Of a stretch of DNA of 64,000 nt, positions 17,537 to 27,920 are shown in pieces; the stretch's first letter is position 1; every line of letters starts with the position of its first letter. The notes beneath the pieces were generated by a model. That model saw only the letters and a program-made list of their open reading frames with translations. It was not told the DNA's origin and ran no database searches. Source of the stretch: Caulobacter sp. SL161 (GTDB taxonomy: Bacteria > Pseudomonadota > Alphaproteobacteria > Caulobacterales > Caulobacteraceae). A program made the translations under genes and the position numbers. Location of the stretch: contig NZ_JAPPRA010000001.1 in the NCBI RefSeq assembly GCF_026672375.1, positions 3,224,001 to 3,288,000 on the forward strand. The letters are read 5' to 3'.

Positions 17537-17809
17537 ATGGCCGATCCCGAAGTTCGGTTTCCCGAAACCTATGTCAGCGGCGTGCCCGTCTGGGCCCGGC
17601 GCCGCAAGCGCTCGGGTTTGCATCCGATCGTGAGCACGCTCGTCCTGTTGCTGGCCCTGTTCGGCGCAGTGATGATCGGTGTGTCCCTGCGCATGGGTTC
17701 GGTCGAAAAGGGCGGCGCCGTCGTCGACGGCTGGATCGCCCAGGGCAAGGCTCAGTGGGACGCGGCCGCCGGTCAGATCAAGGAAAGCCAGGCTTCGCCG
17801 AAGTCTTGA
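17537..17809 (+). CDS. Small single-pass membrane protein
   Basis: 90 residues. A basic stretch WARRRKRSGLHP (about 19-30) precedes one hydrophobic helix (about 31-50, IVSTLVLLLALFGAVMIGVS), followed by a polar tail with GWIAQGKAQWDAAAGQIKES. The positive-inside rule puts the N-terminus in the cytoplasm. The start is ATG 17537. It lies 60 bases upstream of purL and could share its transcript. I do not recognise a family. Confidence 0.7.
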   Translation: MADPEVRFPETYVSGVPVWARRRKRSGLHPIVSTLVLLLALFGAVMIGVSLRMGSVEKGGAVVDGWIAQGKAQWDAAAGQIKESQASPKS

Positions 17810-17869
17810 GGCCTGCAATCGCCTGAGGGCTGTGGCGGAATCTGATCGACCGGGTTAGAAGGCGCGCCC

Positions 17870-20077
17870 ATGAGCACGCCCCAAAAGCCCATGGCCGAAT
17901 TGGCCGCCGAGTTCGGCCTGAAACCCGCCGAATATGACGTTGTCCTCAAGCGCCTGGGCCGCGAGCCCAACCTGGTGGAGCTGGGCGTCTTCTCGGTGAT
18001 GTGGTCCGAGCACTGCTCGTACAAGTCCTCGAAGAACCAGCTGAAGAAGTTCCCGATCGACGGGCCGCGCGTGATCTGCGGTCCTGGCGAGAACGCCGGC
18101 GTCATCGACATCGGCGACGGCGACGCGATCATCTTCAAGATGGAGAGCCACAACCACCCGTCGTACATCGAGCCCTATCAGGGCGCGGCGACGGGCGTGG
18201 GCGGCATCATGCGCGACGTGTTCACGATGGGCGCGCGGCCGATCGCCCTCTTGAACGCCCTGCGCTTTGGCGATCCCAGCCATCCGAAGACCAAGCGCCT
18301 CGTTGACGGCGTGGTCGCCGGCATCGCCGGCTATGGCAACTGCGTGGGCGTGCCCACGGTCGCGGGCGAGACCAACTTCCACAAGGGCTACAACGGCAAC
18401 ATCCTGGTCAACGCCATGTGCGTGGGCCTGGCCAAGGCCGACAGCATCTTCTACTCGGCCGCCCCGGGCCCGGGCCTGGCGGTCGTCTATTTCGGCTCCA
18501 AGACCGGCCGCGACGGCATCCACGGCGCGACCATGTCGTCGGCGGAATTCTCGGAGGATTCCGAGGAGAAGCGCCCCACCGTCCAGGTCGGCGACCCCTT
18601 CGCCGAAAAGTTGCTGATCGAGGCCACCCTTGAGCTCATGGCCACGGGCGCCGTTGCGGCGATCCAGGACATGGGCGCGGCGGGCCTGACCTCCTCGTCG
18701 GTCGAGATGGCCGGCAAGGGCGGCGTCGGCATCGAGCTGAACATGGACATGGTCCCGCAGCGCGAGACCGGCATGAGCGCCTACGAAATGATGCTGTCGG
18801 AAAGCCAGGAGCGCATGCTGGCGGTCCTGAAGCCCGGCCGCGAGCAAGACGGCCACGCCATCTTCGAGAAGTGGGGCCTGGACGCCGCCGTCATCGGCTA
18901 CACCACCGACACCGGCCGCCTGGTGCTCAAGCACCACGGCGAGACGGTCTGCGACGTGCCGCTGGCCCCGCTGTTCGACGACGCGCCGCTGTATGATCGC
19001 CCCTGGGTTCAGCCGGCGCTGCAGCCGCGCCTCGACCCGGCCGCCATCCCTGCACCGATCGACTGGAACGAAGCGGTCCTGAAGATCGTCGGCTGCCCCG
19101 ACATGGCCTCCAAGCGCTGGCTGTGGGAGCAGTACGACCGCCACGTCATGGCCGACACGCTGGAAGACAGCGCCACCGGCTGCGACGCCGGCATCGTGCG
19201 CATCCACGGCACGGGCAAGGCCATCGCAGTGACCAGCGACTGCACCCCACGCTACGTCCAGGCCGACCCCTATGAGGGCGGCAAGCAGGCGGTCGCGGAA
19301 GCCTGGCGCAACCTGACGGCCGCCGGCGCCCTGCCGATCGCCATCACCGACAACCTGAACTTCGGCAGCCCCGAAAAGCCCGAGACCATGGGCCAGATTG
19401 TCCGTGCCACCGACGGCATGGCCGAGGCCTGCCGCGCGCTGGACTTCCCGGTCGTGTCGGGCAACGTCAGCCTCTACAACGAGACCAATGGCGTCGCCAT
19501 TCCGCCGACCCCGACCGTCGGCGCGGTGGGCCTGCTCGAGGACTACGACCTGCGCACGGGCTTTGGCAATGTGGCCGAGGGCGATACCCTGGTGCTGGTC
19601 GGCGAGACGCGCGGCGAACTGGGCGCCTCGATCTATCTGCGTGAGATCCTGGGCCGCGAAGAAGGCGCCCCGCCGCCGGTCGACCTCGTGCTGGAACGCA
19701 AGACCGGCGACTTCGTGCGTGGCCTGATCAGCTCGGGTCTCGTCGCGGGCGTCCACGACCTGTCGGACGGCGGCCTGCTGGTCGCCGCGGCCGACGTGGC
19801 CCTGGCCAGCAAGATCGGGATCACCCTCAACGCCACCAGCCAGCCGCACGCCCACGCCTATCTGCTGGGCGAAGACCAGGCCCGCTACCTGATCGCCACG
19901 CCCGACCCGGACGCGGTGCTGGAAGCGGCGAAAGAGGCCGGCGTGCACGCCAGCGTCGCGGGCGTCGCGGGCGGGGAAGCGTTTGCCTCGGACGGCCTGT
20001 TCAGCGTTTCGCTGGACGCCCTGCGCACCGCCCACGAGGCCTGGCTGCCGGGCTATATGAGCGCGCCGAAGGCCTGA
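17870..20077 (+). CDS. purL: Phosphoribosylformylglycinamidine synthase subunit PurL
   Basis: 735 residues, the small PurL type that needs separate PurS and PurQ. The sequence [20 protein letters not shown] (about 41-60) carries the catalytic His, and KMESHNHPS (about 90-98) and [18 protein letters not shown] are ATP/Mg-binding family signatures; two AIR-synthase-related halves follow. It makes FGAM from FGAR, ATP and ammonia delivered by PurQ. An AGAAGG ribosome-binding site precedes ATG 17870. Confidence 0.97.
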   Translation: MSTPQKPMAELAAEFGLKPAEYDVVLKRLGREPNLVELGVFSVMWSEHCSYKSSKNQLKKFPIDGPRVICGPGENAGVIDIGDGDAIIFKMESHNHPSYIEPYQGAATGVGGIMRDVFTMGARPIALLNALRFGDPSHPKTKRLVDGVVAGIAGYGNCVGVPTVAGETNFHKGYNGNILVNAMCVGLAKADSIFYSAAPGPGLAVVYFGSKTGRDGIHGATMSSAEFSEDSEEKRPTVQVGDPFAEKLLIEATLELMATGAVAAIQDMGAAGLTSSSVEMAGKGGVGIELNMDMVPQRETGMSAYEMMLSESQERMLAVLKPGREQDGHAIFEKWGLDAAVIGYTTDTGRLVLKHHGETVCDVPLAPLFDDAPLYDRPWVQPALQPRLDPAAIPAPIDWNEAVLKIVGCPDMASKRWLWEQYDRHVMADTLEDSATGCDAGIVRIHGTGKAIAVTSDCTPRYVQADPYEGGKQAVAEAWRNLTAAGALPIAITDNLNFGSPEKPETMGQIVRATDGMAEACRALDFPVVSGNVSLYNETNGVAIPPTPTVGAVGLLEDYDLRTGFGNVAEGDTLVLVGETRGELGASIYLREILGREEGAPPPVDLVLERKTGDFVRGLISSGLVAGVHDLSDGGLLVAAADVALASKIGITLNATSQPHAHAYLLGEDQARYLIATPDPDAVLEAAKEAGVHASVAGVAGGEAFASDGLFSVSLDALRTAHEAWLPGYMSAPKA

Positions 20078-20089
20078 GGTTTACCCTGA

Positions 20090-20115
20090 GCACGCGGCCT
20101 GTTCAGGCCGCGTGC
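20090..20115. terminator. Convergent hairpin between purL and a hybrid kinase
   Basis: A perfect 12-bp stem, GCACGCGGCCTG and its complement, encloses a TT loop. It overlaps the last codons of the minus-strand kinase gene. It lacks a clear T-run, so its action as a bidirectional terminator is only probable. Confidence 0.5.
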
Positions 20116-21860
20116 GACCTTCCTGACCACCGCGCGACCGCCTCCAGCAGCTTGGCGGGGCTGATCGGCTTGCCCAGGTGGTCATCCATGCCGGCGGCCA
20201 TGCAATTTGCGACCTGTTCAGGCAGGACATTGGCGGTCATGGCGATGATCGGCGTCGAGGCGCCGCGGGCGCCTTCCATGGCGCGGATCTCGCGGGTGGC
20301 GGTCAGGCCATCCATCACCGGCATCTGCACGTCCATCAGCACCAGATCGTATTGCCCCTGGCGCATGGCCTCGACGCCCGCGACGCCGTCATTGGCGGTC
20401 TCAATGGCGACGCCGAAGGGCTCCAGAATGGCGAAGATCAGCTCGCGATTGACCGCATTGTCTTCGACCAGCAGCAGCCGCACGCCCGCGTCAGCGTCGA
20501 GGGGCGAGGTTTCCGCAGCCTCCTGAGTCGGCAGGTCAGCCAGCGGGCCGCGCACCTCGAACCAGAAGGTCGAGCCCTGGCCCTCGACGCTGTCGACGCC
20601 GATACGACCGTCCATCCGCTCGATGATGCGCCGCGAGATGGCGAGACCCAGACCCGTGCCGCCAAAACGTCGCGAGACGGCGGCGTCAGCCTGGGAGAAC
20701 CGGTCGAAGATGTTCTCGCGATGCTCTGGCGCAATACCGATGCCCGTGTCGGTGACCTCGCCACGCAGCACGGCCTGATCGCCGTCGATCGTCTGGCGCA
20801 GGGCGACCGTGATGGCGCCGTGCGACGTGAACTTCACCGCATTGGACAGGAAGTTCAGCAGCACTTGGCTCAACCGCGGCCCATCGAGGTTCATCGGCTT
20901 GAGGCCCCGAGGCGCGCGCACCTCGACCGCCAGCCCCTTGGCCTCGGCGCGTTCAGCCACAAGGCCCGCGCAGGACGACGCCATGGCGGCGGGATCGAAC
21001 GGCGCGGGATCCAGTTCCAGCCCCCCCGCCTCAAGGCGGGAGAAGTCCAGCACATCGTTGACCACGCTGAGCAGGGTGTTGCTGGCGTCCAGGATATGGC
21101 CGACCTGGCGGGCGGCGGTCTTGTTGAGATTGCGCGAACGACGCAGCACCTCGGCGAAGCCGATGATCGCCGTCAGCGGCGTGCGCAGCTCGTGGGTCAT
21201 GTTGGCCAGGAAATCGGACTTGGCCGCCGACGCCGCCTCGGCCATTTGCAGGGCCTTGGCGATGTCCAGTTCGAGGCGCTTGCGCTCGGTGATATCGCGC
21301 GAGGTGACCAGCAGAATGCCCGATCCGTCACCGAGCAGCGAGTAGGTGCTTTCGATCCAGATCCGCGAGCCATCCTTGCACAGGCTCTCGTAGTCGGCGC
21401 TGACCGGCTCACCGCCCGGTTCAAGGCTGCGGATGATGCCCTGCACCCGTCTGAAGTCAGCCTCGCCCACCAAGGCCGCGGGAGGTAGGGCCATGAACTC
21501 CTCGAGCGTGTAGCCCGTGATGCGCTCGATGCTGGGCGAGCTGTAGAGCCGCTCGCCCTGGGGGGACCACAGGGCGACATGGTCGGTCAGATTGTCACCC
21601 AGAAGCCGGTAGAGGCGATCGACCTCGCGATACTTGGCGAGCGCGACCTCAGCGTCCTCGATGGCGTCCTGCTTGGCGTCGAGACTGGCCTTGAGCTCGG
21701 CGTGCATGGTTTCGAGGCGCAGACGCTGGCCTGCCAGCCAGTACGCCAGAGGCGCGGCGATGACCGTCGAGATGACCAGCGTGGCCATCGGAACATGGGC
21801 CGCAGGCTCGTTCAGCAGCAGGATCGTGACGATGTAGTCCATCGCCATGGCGACGCCCAC
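20103..21860 (-). CDS. PAS-containing hybrid sensor histidine kinase/response regulator
   Basis: 585 residues as drawn. It has N-terminal membrane helices (about 5-45), a coiled coil, a PAS domain (about 85-195, LYSSPSIERITGYTLEEF), an H-box with NMTHELRTPL (His223), a HATPase (VTDTGIGI, GTGLGLAI) and a C-terminal receiver (VLMDVQMPVMDG). The receiver should take phosphate from its own His and pass it to an unlinked Hpt protein. The GTG at 21860 falls inside a hydrophobic helix. The frame is open upstream and an AGGAG sits 7 bases before an ATT codon at 21920, so the protein may be about 20 residues longer. The stimulus is unknown. Confidence 0.88.
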   Translation of the reverse strand: MGVAMAMDYIVTILLLNEPAAHVPMATLVISTVIAAPLAYWLAGQRLRLETMHAELKASLDAKQDAIEDAEVALAKYREVDRLYRLLGDNLTDHVALWSPQGERLYSSPSIERITGYTLEEFMALPPAALVGEADFRRVQGIIRSLEPGGEPVSADYESLCKDGSRIWIESTYSLLGDGSGILLVTSRDITERKRLELDIAKALQMAEAASAAKSDFLANMTHELRTPLTAIIGFAEVLRRSRNLNKTAARQVGHILDASNTLLSVVNDVLDFSRLEAGGLELDPAPFDPAAMASSCAGLVAERAEAKGLAVEVRAPRGLKPMNLDGPRLSQVLLNFLSNAVKFTSHGAITVALRQTIDGDQAVLRGEVTDTGIGIAPEHRENIFDRFSQADAAVSRRFGGTGLGLAISRRIIERMDGRIGVDSVEGQGSTFWFEVRGPLADLPTQEAAETSPLDADAGVRLLLVEDNAVNRELIFAILEPFGVAIETANDGVAGVEAMRQGQYDLVLMDVQMPVMDGLTATREIRAMEGARGASTPIIAMTANVLPEQVANCMAAGMDDHLGKPISPAKLLEAVARWSGRSHAA

Positions 21861-22040
21861 AATGAGGCAGACCGCGGGAACGGCTCTGAGGATCCGGACT
21901 CTGATGGCGGCCAGGTTAATCGCGGTGCTCCTGAGGTCGTCGGAATCACGATGACGCCCTCAAGAGTAGGGACAGATGTCCCCCCCAGCCAGAGCAGAGA
22001 CAATCCGTCGCGGCCAAGATCGTGGCCGAAAACGCCTAAT

Positions 22041-22970
22041 TCAGCGGCCAGCGCTCTTGGCGACGTCGTCCAGCGAGGCGTCCAGCGCCCGGCTGGCCTG
22101 CACCACCGTGGTCACCGAACGCTTGAAGAAGTCCTGCGGGATCGTCGCGAAGTCATCGCTCGGACGGTGGTACTCGGGGTGATCCTCGACCCCGAAATAG
22201 ACCCACGGCACGCCCTTTTCGCCGAAGGCGTAGTGGTCTGACTGCGTGGTCCAGTTGTTCTGGGGTCCGTCGGCGTCGGTGTCATGACCCAATTTCAGCG
22301 CTACCGGCGCGGTCGCGGCGACGCGCTCGAGGATCGGACGCAGGACCGGGAACGGCGACGCGCCGGCGACGAAGAGTTCGTTCTTCGTGTTCTTGCTGAG
22401 CATGTCGAAATTGATGTTCAGCGCGATCGACTCCCGGGGAACCGGCGGCGCGGCCATGAAGGCCCTCGCGCCGCGCAGTCCGCTCTCCTCGGCGTCAACC
22501 ACCGCGAAGACGACATCGTGCTTGGGGCGCTTGGCCTTGAAGGCCTCGGCCACCGCCAGCAAACCCGCAACGCCGGACGCATTGTCGTCGGCGCCGTTGT
22601 AGATCTCGCCGTTGCGGACGCCCAGGTGGTCGTAGTGGGCGGTGACCACCATGACCTTGCCGGGCTTGGTCCCCTTGATCCGGGCGATCAGATTCACGCC
22701 CTGCACGGTCGAGCCGTCTCGCTTGGTGAAGCTGAAGCCATGCTCAAACCGGTCGCCGACCGGCGCCAGCCCGATCTCGACGAAGCGCGAGAGTATGTAG
22801 GCGCGCGACTTTTCTGAGCCGGGCGTGGCCACGCCCCGCCCCTGCATGTCGTCAGCCGAGAGGATACGGACATCGTCGAGCGCCTTGTCGCCAGGGTCAG
22901 CAAAGGCCGGGGACGCGAGCGTCAGAAAGACAGCGGCGAACAGACTCAAGGAACGGCGAGAAGTGATCAT
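22041..22970 (-). CDS. Exported M28-family metallopeptidase
   Basis: 309 residues with a Sec signal peptide (SRRSLSLFAAVFLTLASPAFA, cleaved after AFA). The catalytic domain shows the M28 zinc-ligand pattern: TAHYDHLG (His-x-Asp), GADDNASGVAGLL (bridging Asp), VVDAEESGLRGA (Glu pair), INFDML and a late His in QSDHYAFGEKG. Such enzymes are periplasmic aminopeptidases. ATG 22970 is preferred over an upstream start that would precede the signal peptide. It is divergent from bolA. Confidence 0.88.
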   Translation of the reverse strand: MITSRRSLSLFAAVFLTLASPAFADPGDKALDDVRILSADDMQGRGVATPGSEKSRAYILSRFVEIGLAPVGDRFEHGFSFTKRDGSTVQGVNLIARIKGTKPGKVMVVTAHYDHLGVRNGEIYNGADDNASGVAGLLAVAEAFKAKRPKHDVVFAVVDAEESGLRGARAFMAAPPVPRESIALNINFDMLSKNTKNELFVAGASPFPVLRPILERVAATAPVALKLGHDTDADGPQNNWTTQSDHYAFGEKGVPWVYFGVEDHPEYHRPSDDFATIPQDFFKRSVTTVVQASRALDASLDDVAKSAGR

Positions 22971-23135
22971 GGGCGCTACATGGCCCCGAGCGGGCGCCAC
23001 ATTCAATTAATTCTCGGTCATGACGAGGACTGGTTATATGACTAGGGTTGTAGCCTGTGCGCCCGGCGTATGGCCGTTTTTAAGGAATCTCGGTCACATA
23101 GGGTGTTGAAGGATCGGAGTAGCTGTCCCGTGCCC

Positions 23136-24270
<1,135 letters not shown>

Positions 24271-24319
24271 CCCCGGCGCGCGCGGCGCCTAGCTGACAGA
24301 AGTCTTCTAGGATACCGAC

Positions 24320-24661
24320 ATGACCGACGCCGCCGCCTCCCCCGCCCTGGACTTCATCGCCAAGACCGTCGCCGATCACCCGGTGGTGGTGTTCATGAAG
24401 GGCGTGCCGGACCAGCCGCGCTGCGGCTTCTCGTCGGTGGTGGTGCAGATCCTGGATCACCTGGGCGTCGAGTTCGTCGGCGTCGACGTGCTGCAGGACG
24501 AAGACCTGCGCCAGGGCGTCAAGACCTTCACCGACTGGCCGACCATTCCCCAGCTCTACGTCAAGGGCGAGTTCATCGGCGGCAGCGACATCGTCCGCGA
24601 GATGTTCCAGTCGGGTGAGCTGAAGACCTTCCTGACCGAACAGGGCGTGATCGCCGCCTAA
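24320..24661 (+). CDS. grxD: Grx4-type monothiol glutaredoxin
   Basis: 113 residues with the monothiol active site CGFS (Cys35, in DQPRCGFSSVVVQIL) and the glutathione-binding segments TDWPTIPQLYVKGEFIGGSDI, typical of Grx4/Grx5. It binds a glutathione-coordinated [2Fe-2S] cluster and hands it on, with BolA as partner. It lies in the probable bolA-AKR-grxD operon. Confidence 0.95.
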   Translation: MTDAAASPALDFIAKTVADHPVVVFMKGVPDQPRCGFSSVVVQILDHLGVEFVGVDVLQDEDLRQGVKTFTDWPTIPQLYVKGEFIGGSDIVREMFQSGELKTFLTEQGVIAA

Positions 24662-24677
24662 AGGCGGCCGTCTCGGC

Positions 24678-25097
24678 ATGAGTCGCCTGTTCGTCCCGCC
24701 CTCGGACGCCTACACCCTGACCTTCATGCCTCAGGCGTCGGACATCGACGCCAATGGTCACGTCAACAACGTGGTCTATCTGGGCTGGGCGCAGGATCTG
24801 GCCATCACCCATTGGGACGCCTGGACCACGCCCGAGGAGCGCGCGCCCTGGAGCTGGGTCGCGCGCCGGCACGAGGTCGACTATCGCCGCGAGCTTCTGC
24901 CCGGTGAAGTCGCTACGGGATACACTTGGGTGGGCGAGCTGAAGGGTCCGCGCTTCGAACGCTTTATCCGCATCGATGGGCCCGACGGCGAGATGTGCGC
25001 CCAGGTCCGCACGGACTGGGTGCTGATCGACATCGTCGCCAAGCGCCCCGCCCGCGTGCTGCCCTGGATGATCGAGCGCTTCACGCCCAAGGGCTGA
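24678..25097 (+). CDS. Hotdog-fold acyl-CoA thioesterase
   Basis: 139 residues of the 4HBT/YbgC-like hotdog family. The catalytic-loop motif SDIDANGHVNNVVYLGWAQD (about 18-37) contains the Asp-x-x-Asp-x-Asn-Gly-His-Val-Asn pattern, and the beta-strands follow. It hydrolyses an acyl-CoA; the chain preference is not evident. It starts 17 bases after grxD and may be co-transcribed with it. Confidence 0.82.
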   Translation: MSRLFVPPSDAYTLTFMPQASDIDANGHVNNVVYLGWAQDLAITHWDAWTTPEERAPWSWVARRHEVDYRRELLPGEVATGYTWVGELKGPRFERFIRIDGPDGEMCAQVRTDWVLIDIVAKRPARVLPWMIERFTPKG

Positions 25098-25153
25098 GAC
25101 GCGCTCCCTCCTGCGCCAACGGCATGACGGCGCCGGGGAGTGCTCGCTCCGGC

Positions 25154-25525
25154 TCAGGGCGTGATGGGGTTGGCCACCACGATCCGATCGCGCGCCGAAA
25201 GGCCCAACTCAGCGTAGCTGAAAGCCAAGGTGGCTTCGCCCTTCGGTCCTCGACACGTCTCCAGCCGCCGACGCGCGAAGGCGACCACCGCGCGGCCTCG
25301 GTCGCGATCGACGCGGAACACGAAATCAGACTTCGCCGCGCAGCCTTGGGATCGCACGCGGATCAACAATCCCTCGCGGCCTGGCGTCACCGACAGCAGG
25401 GGCTCAAGCTCCGGCCAGGCCTCGCCGGGTTCGGGCGTCGATAAGGTCGGCAGGGTCGCGCAGCCCGCCAGCGAAAGGGCGGCGAGCGTCCACATGAAAA
25501 CTCTGCGTGAAGGCACGCCGCTCAC
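25154..25525 (-). CDS. Putative lipoprotein, paralogue 1
   Basis: 123 residues. An N-terminal arginine pair, hydrophobic core and lipobox LAGC indicate a lipoprotein. The mature domain has two cysteines (RSQGCAAKSDF and RLETCRGPK) that could form a disulfide, and ends IVVANPITP. This domain matches the lipoprotein at 27921-28301 in spacing of both cysteines and in the closing V-x-NP motif. The start is GTG 25525 or 25516. The function is unknown. Confidence 0.7.
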   Translation of the reverse strand: MSGVPSRRVFMWTLAALSLAGCATLPTLSTPEPGEAWPELEPLLSVTPGREGLLIRVRSQGCAAKSDFVFRVDRDRGRAVVAFARRRLETCRGPKGEATLAFSYAELGLSARDRIVVANPITP

Positions 25526-25592
25526 CGATCCTCAAAGCGCATGATCCGCCTTGAGGATCGCAGTAGCGCGGCGTGCTGACCAGAGGCCTGGA

Positions 25593-26543
25593 TCAGCTCC
25601 AGGGGCCGCCGCGCTCGCCGCTCAGCGGCACGCTGGACGACGTCGTCGCCGCCATAGCCGGGCGACGCGCGCCCTGCTCCACGCCCAGACGCATCAGGGC
25701 CTCGACGCGGTTGTGCGTGGCCGGGTGGGTCGAGAACAGGTTGTCCGCGCCCTTCCCGGCCAGCGGGTTGATGATGAACATGTGGGCGGTGGCCGGATTG
25801 CGTTCGGCCTGGACGTTCTCGTAGCCGCCGCGGGCGTAGGCTTCGATCTTCTGCAGCGCGCGAGCCAGCGATTCGGAGTCGCCGGCGATCTGCGCGCCGA
25901 TGCGGTCAGCCTCGTACTCGCGGGCGCGGCTGATGGCCATCTGCACCAGCATGGCCGCGATCGGGGCCAGGATGGCGATCAGGATCGCGCCCACCAGGCC
26001 GCCCAGGCCGCCGCCGTTGCCCTCTTCATCGCGCGAGCCGCCGAAGAAGAAGGCGAAGTTGGCCAGGGCCGAGATTGCGCCGGCGATAGTCGCCGTCACG
26101 GTCATGACCAGGGTGTCGCGGTTCTTCACGTGGGCCAGTTCGTGGGCCATGACGCCGCGGATCTCTTCACGCGTCAGAAGCTGCAAGAGACCCGTGCTGG
26201 CGGCCACGGCGGCGTGATCAGGATCACGGCCGGTGGCGAAGGCGTTGGGCTGGGCGCTGTCGATGACCGTGATGCGGGGACGCGGCAGGCCGGCCGAGCG
26301 GGCCAGCTCGACCGTGTCGATCACATAGTTGCGGATCAGCGGCTCGGGATGGCTCTCGTCGACCTCGACCGCGCCATAGGTCCGCAGCACGATCTTGTCG
26401 GCGTTCCAGTACGAGAACGCGTTCATGGCCAGGGCGAAGACCAGCGCGATCATCATGCCGGTGGCGCCGCCGATAAGGAAGCCAGCGGCCATGAAGAGGG
26501 CCGTCAGGCCCGCAAGCAGCATGTAGGTCTTGAAGTGGTTCAT
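25593..26543 (-). CDS. htpX: Membrane protease HtpX (M48)
   Basis: 316 residues. Two N-terminal helices (about 7-25 and 28-45) precede the M48 catalytic domain with HELAH at 134-138 ([14 protein letters not shown]) and the third zinc ligand in [10 protein letters not shown]; two more helices lie between. HtpX degrades misfolded inner-membrane proteins alongside FtsH. It starts 9 bases downstream of the zinc-ribbon gene, so they form an operon, unlike many species where htpX is alone. Confidence 0.95.
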   Translation of the reverse strand: MNHFKTYMLLAGLTALFMAAGFLIGGATGMMIALVFALAMNAFSYWNADKIVLRTYGAVEVDESHPEPLIRNYVIDTVELARSAGLPRPRITVIDSAQPNAFATGRDPDHAAVAASTGLLQLLTREEIRGVMAHELAHVKNRDTLVMTVTATIAGAISALANFAFFFGGSRDEEGNGGGLGGLVGAILIAILAPIAAMLVQMAISRAREYEADRIGAQIAGDSESLARALQKIEAYARGGYENVQAERNPATAHMFIINPLAGKGADNLFSTHPATHNRVEALMRLGVEQGARRPAMAATTSSSVPLSGERGGPWS

Positions 26544-26552
26544 CGTCTTTCG

Positions 26553-26867
26553 TCAGTCGAAGATGTCGAACAGGTCGAAACGCTTTTTCTTGTGGTGGCC
26601 GTGCGAGCCGTGGCGACGATAGTCGTCGTCGTCATAGCGCTTGGCGCTATGGCCATGGCCATGGTCGTGATGATGGTCGGGCCGGCTGTAGGGCTTGGGC
26701 TGACCATAGACCGCCTGGGTCTCGTCGCGCTCCATGGCCATCAGCTTCTCGAGCTCGCCCCGATCCAGCCAGACGCCCCGGCAGCGCGGGCACATGTCGA
26801 ACTCGACGCTGGCGCGTTGCACGGCCTGCATCGAGGCGTCGCAGTTGGGGCACATCAGAAGCGGCAT
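26553..26867 (-). CDS. Zinc-ribbon (zf-TFIIB) protein with a histidine-rich tail
   Basis: 104 residues. The N-terminal ribbon has CPNC and CPRC knuckles (MPLLMCPNCDASM..., FDMCPRCRGVWLDRGELEKL), diagnostic of the zf-TFIIB family. The tail is unusual: about 15 His in RPDHHHDHGHGHSAKRYDD and RHGSHGHHKKK, which could bind zinc, nickel or copper. GGAGGT precedes ATG 26867. It is the first gene of the operon with htpX, a zinc protease, so metal supply or sensing is a reasonable but unproven idea. Confidence 0.85.
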   Translation of the reverse strand: MPLLMCPNCDASMQAVQRASVEFDMCPRCRGVWLDRGELEKLMAMERDETQAVYGQPKPYSRPDHHHDHGHGHSAKRYDDDDYRRHGSHGHHKKKRFDLFDIFD

Positions 26868-26895
26868 TCAGAACCTCCGGTCCAAAAAGGATGCT

Positions 26896-26972
26896 CGGGT
26901 GTTCTCGATGTGAGGCGGCGCCTTTTGGGGAGGGGGGCTAGGCGGCCGGACCCAAGACATCGAGAACACCCG
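26896..26972. promoter_or_regulatory. Long-spaced perfect inverted repeat upstream of the zinc-ribbon/htpX operon
   Basis: The 16-base arms CGGGTGTTCTCGATGT (26896-26911) and its exact complement (26957-26972) are separated by 45 bases. They lie 29-105 bases upstream of the operon start. They could be paired operators or a leader stem-loop. Confidence 0.65.
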
Positions 26973-27075
26973 ATGCGGTCCGACATCACGAGCACTTGCA
27001 TTGCTCGCCAGAGGGGCCCGGTCCCGCTGAACCGCAATTAGGCGCCCGCGCGATCCGGTTCAAGGCCTTGGCGCA

Positions 27076-27110
27076 ACAAAAAAGGCCCCGGATCGCTCCG
27101 GGGCCTTTTC
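27076..27110 (-). terminator. Rho-independent terminator of rpsD
   Basis: On the minus strand, AAAAGGCCCCGGA and its complement form a 13-bp stem around a 4-base loop, followed by TTTTTTG. It lies 23 bases after the rpsD stop. Confidence 0.92.
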
Positions 27111-27132
27111 CGTATCGGTTCGGATCCGACGC

Positions 27133-27750
27133 TTACGAAGCGTAGAATTCGACGACGAGGTTCGGTTCCATCTTCACCGGATACGGAACTTCCGACAGTT
27201 CCGGAGCGCGGACGAAGGTGGCCGACAGGCTCTTGGCGTCGACCGAGACGTACTCGGCGAAGTCACGCTCGTTCGAGGCGACGGCTTCGAGGACCAGAGC
27301 CATGTTGCGCGACTTTTCGCGGACCTGGATCACGTCGCCGGCCTTGCAGCGGTACGACGGGATGTTCACGCGCTTGCCGTTCACGGTCACGTGGCCGTGG
27401 TTCACGAACTGGCGGGCGGCGAACACGGTCGGCACGAACTTGGCGCGATAGACGATGGCGTCCAGGCGCGACTCGAGCAGAGCGATCAGGTTCTCCGAGG
27501 TGTTGCCCTTGCGACGGGCGGCTTCCTCGTAGGTGCGCGAGAATTGCTTCTCGGTCAGGTTACCGTAGTAGCCCTTCAGCTTTTGCTTGGCGCGCAGCTG
27601 CAGACCGAAGTCCGAAACCTTGCTCTTGCGACGCTGGCCGTGCTGGCCGGGGCCGTACGAGCGCGAGTTGACGGGGGACTTCGGACGGCCCCACAGGTTT
27701 TCACCCATGCGGCGGTCGATCTTGTACTTGGCGCTATGGCGCTTCGACAT
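27133..27750 (-). CDS. rpsD: 30S ribosomal protein S4
   Basis: 205 residues, full length for alphaproteobacterial S4. It begins [20 protein letters not shown]; the S4 RNA-binding domain is clear in [41 protein letters not shown] (about 96-140). It binds 16S rRNA early in 30S assembly. It is monocistronic with its own terminator, which is normal in alphaproteobacteria where rpsD is outside the alpha operon. Confidence 0.97.
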   Translation of the reverse strand: MSKRHSAKYKIDRRMGENLWGRPKSPVNSRSYGPGQHGQRRKSKVSDFGLQLRAKQKLKGYYGNLTEKQFSRTYEEAARRKGNTSENLIALLESRLDAIVYRAKFVPTVFAARQFVNHGHVTVNGKRVNIPSYRCKAGDVIQVREKSRNMALVLEAVASNERDFAEYVSVDAKSLSATFVRAPELSEVPYPVKMEPNLVVEFYAS

Positions 27751-27920
27751 AGTCGTTCTTTCTAACGATCCGGGCCGGCTCCCCTTTCGGGGCGCGATCG
27801 CAACGGCGGCTTCGGGTCAATCCGTCATAAGGTCATCGCGCCGCGCGGCGAGCCGGCGGCGTGAAGGCGCGGTTTATGGGCGAGCGGCGGCGGAGAGTCA
27901 ATCTTCCGCCGCCCTTGGGC

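Noticed and set aside
17855-20035. 726-residue minus-strand frame opposite purL
   Set aside because: Shadow of purL; no ribosome-binding site and no motif.
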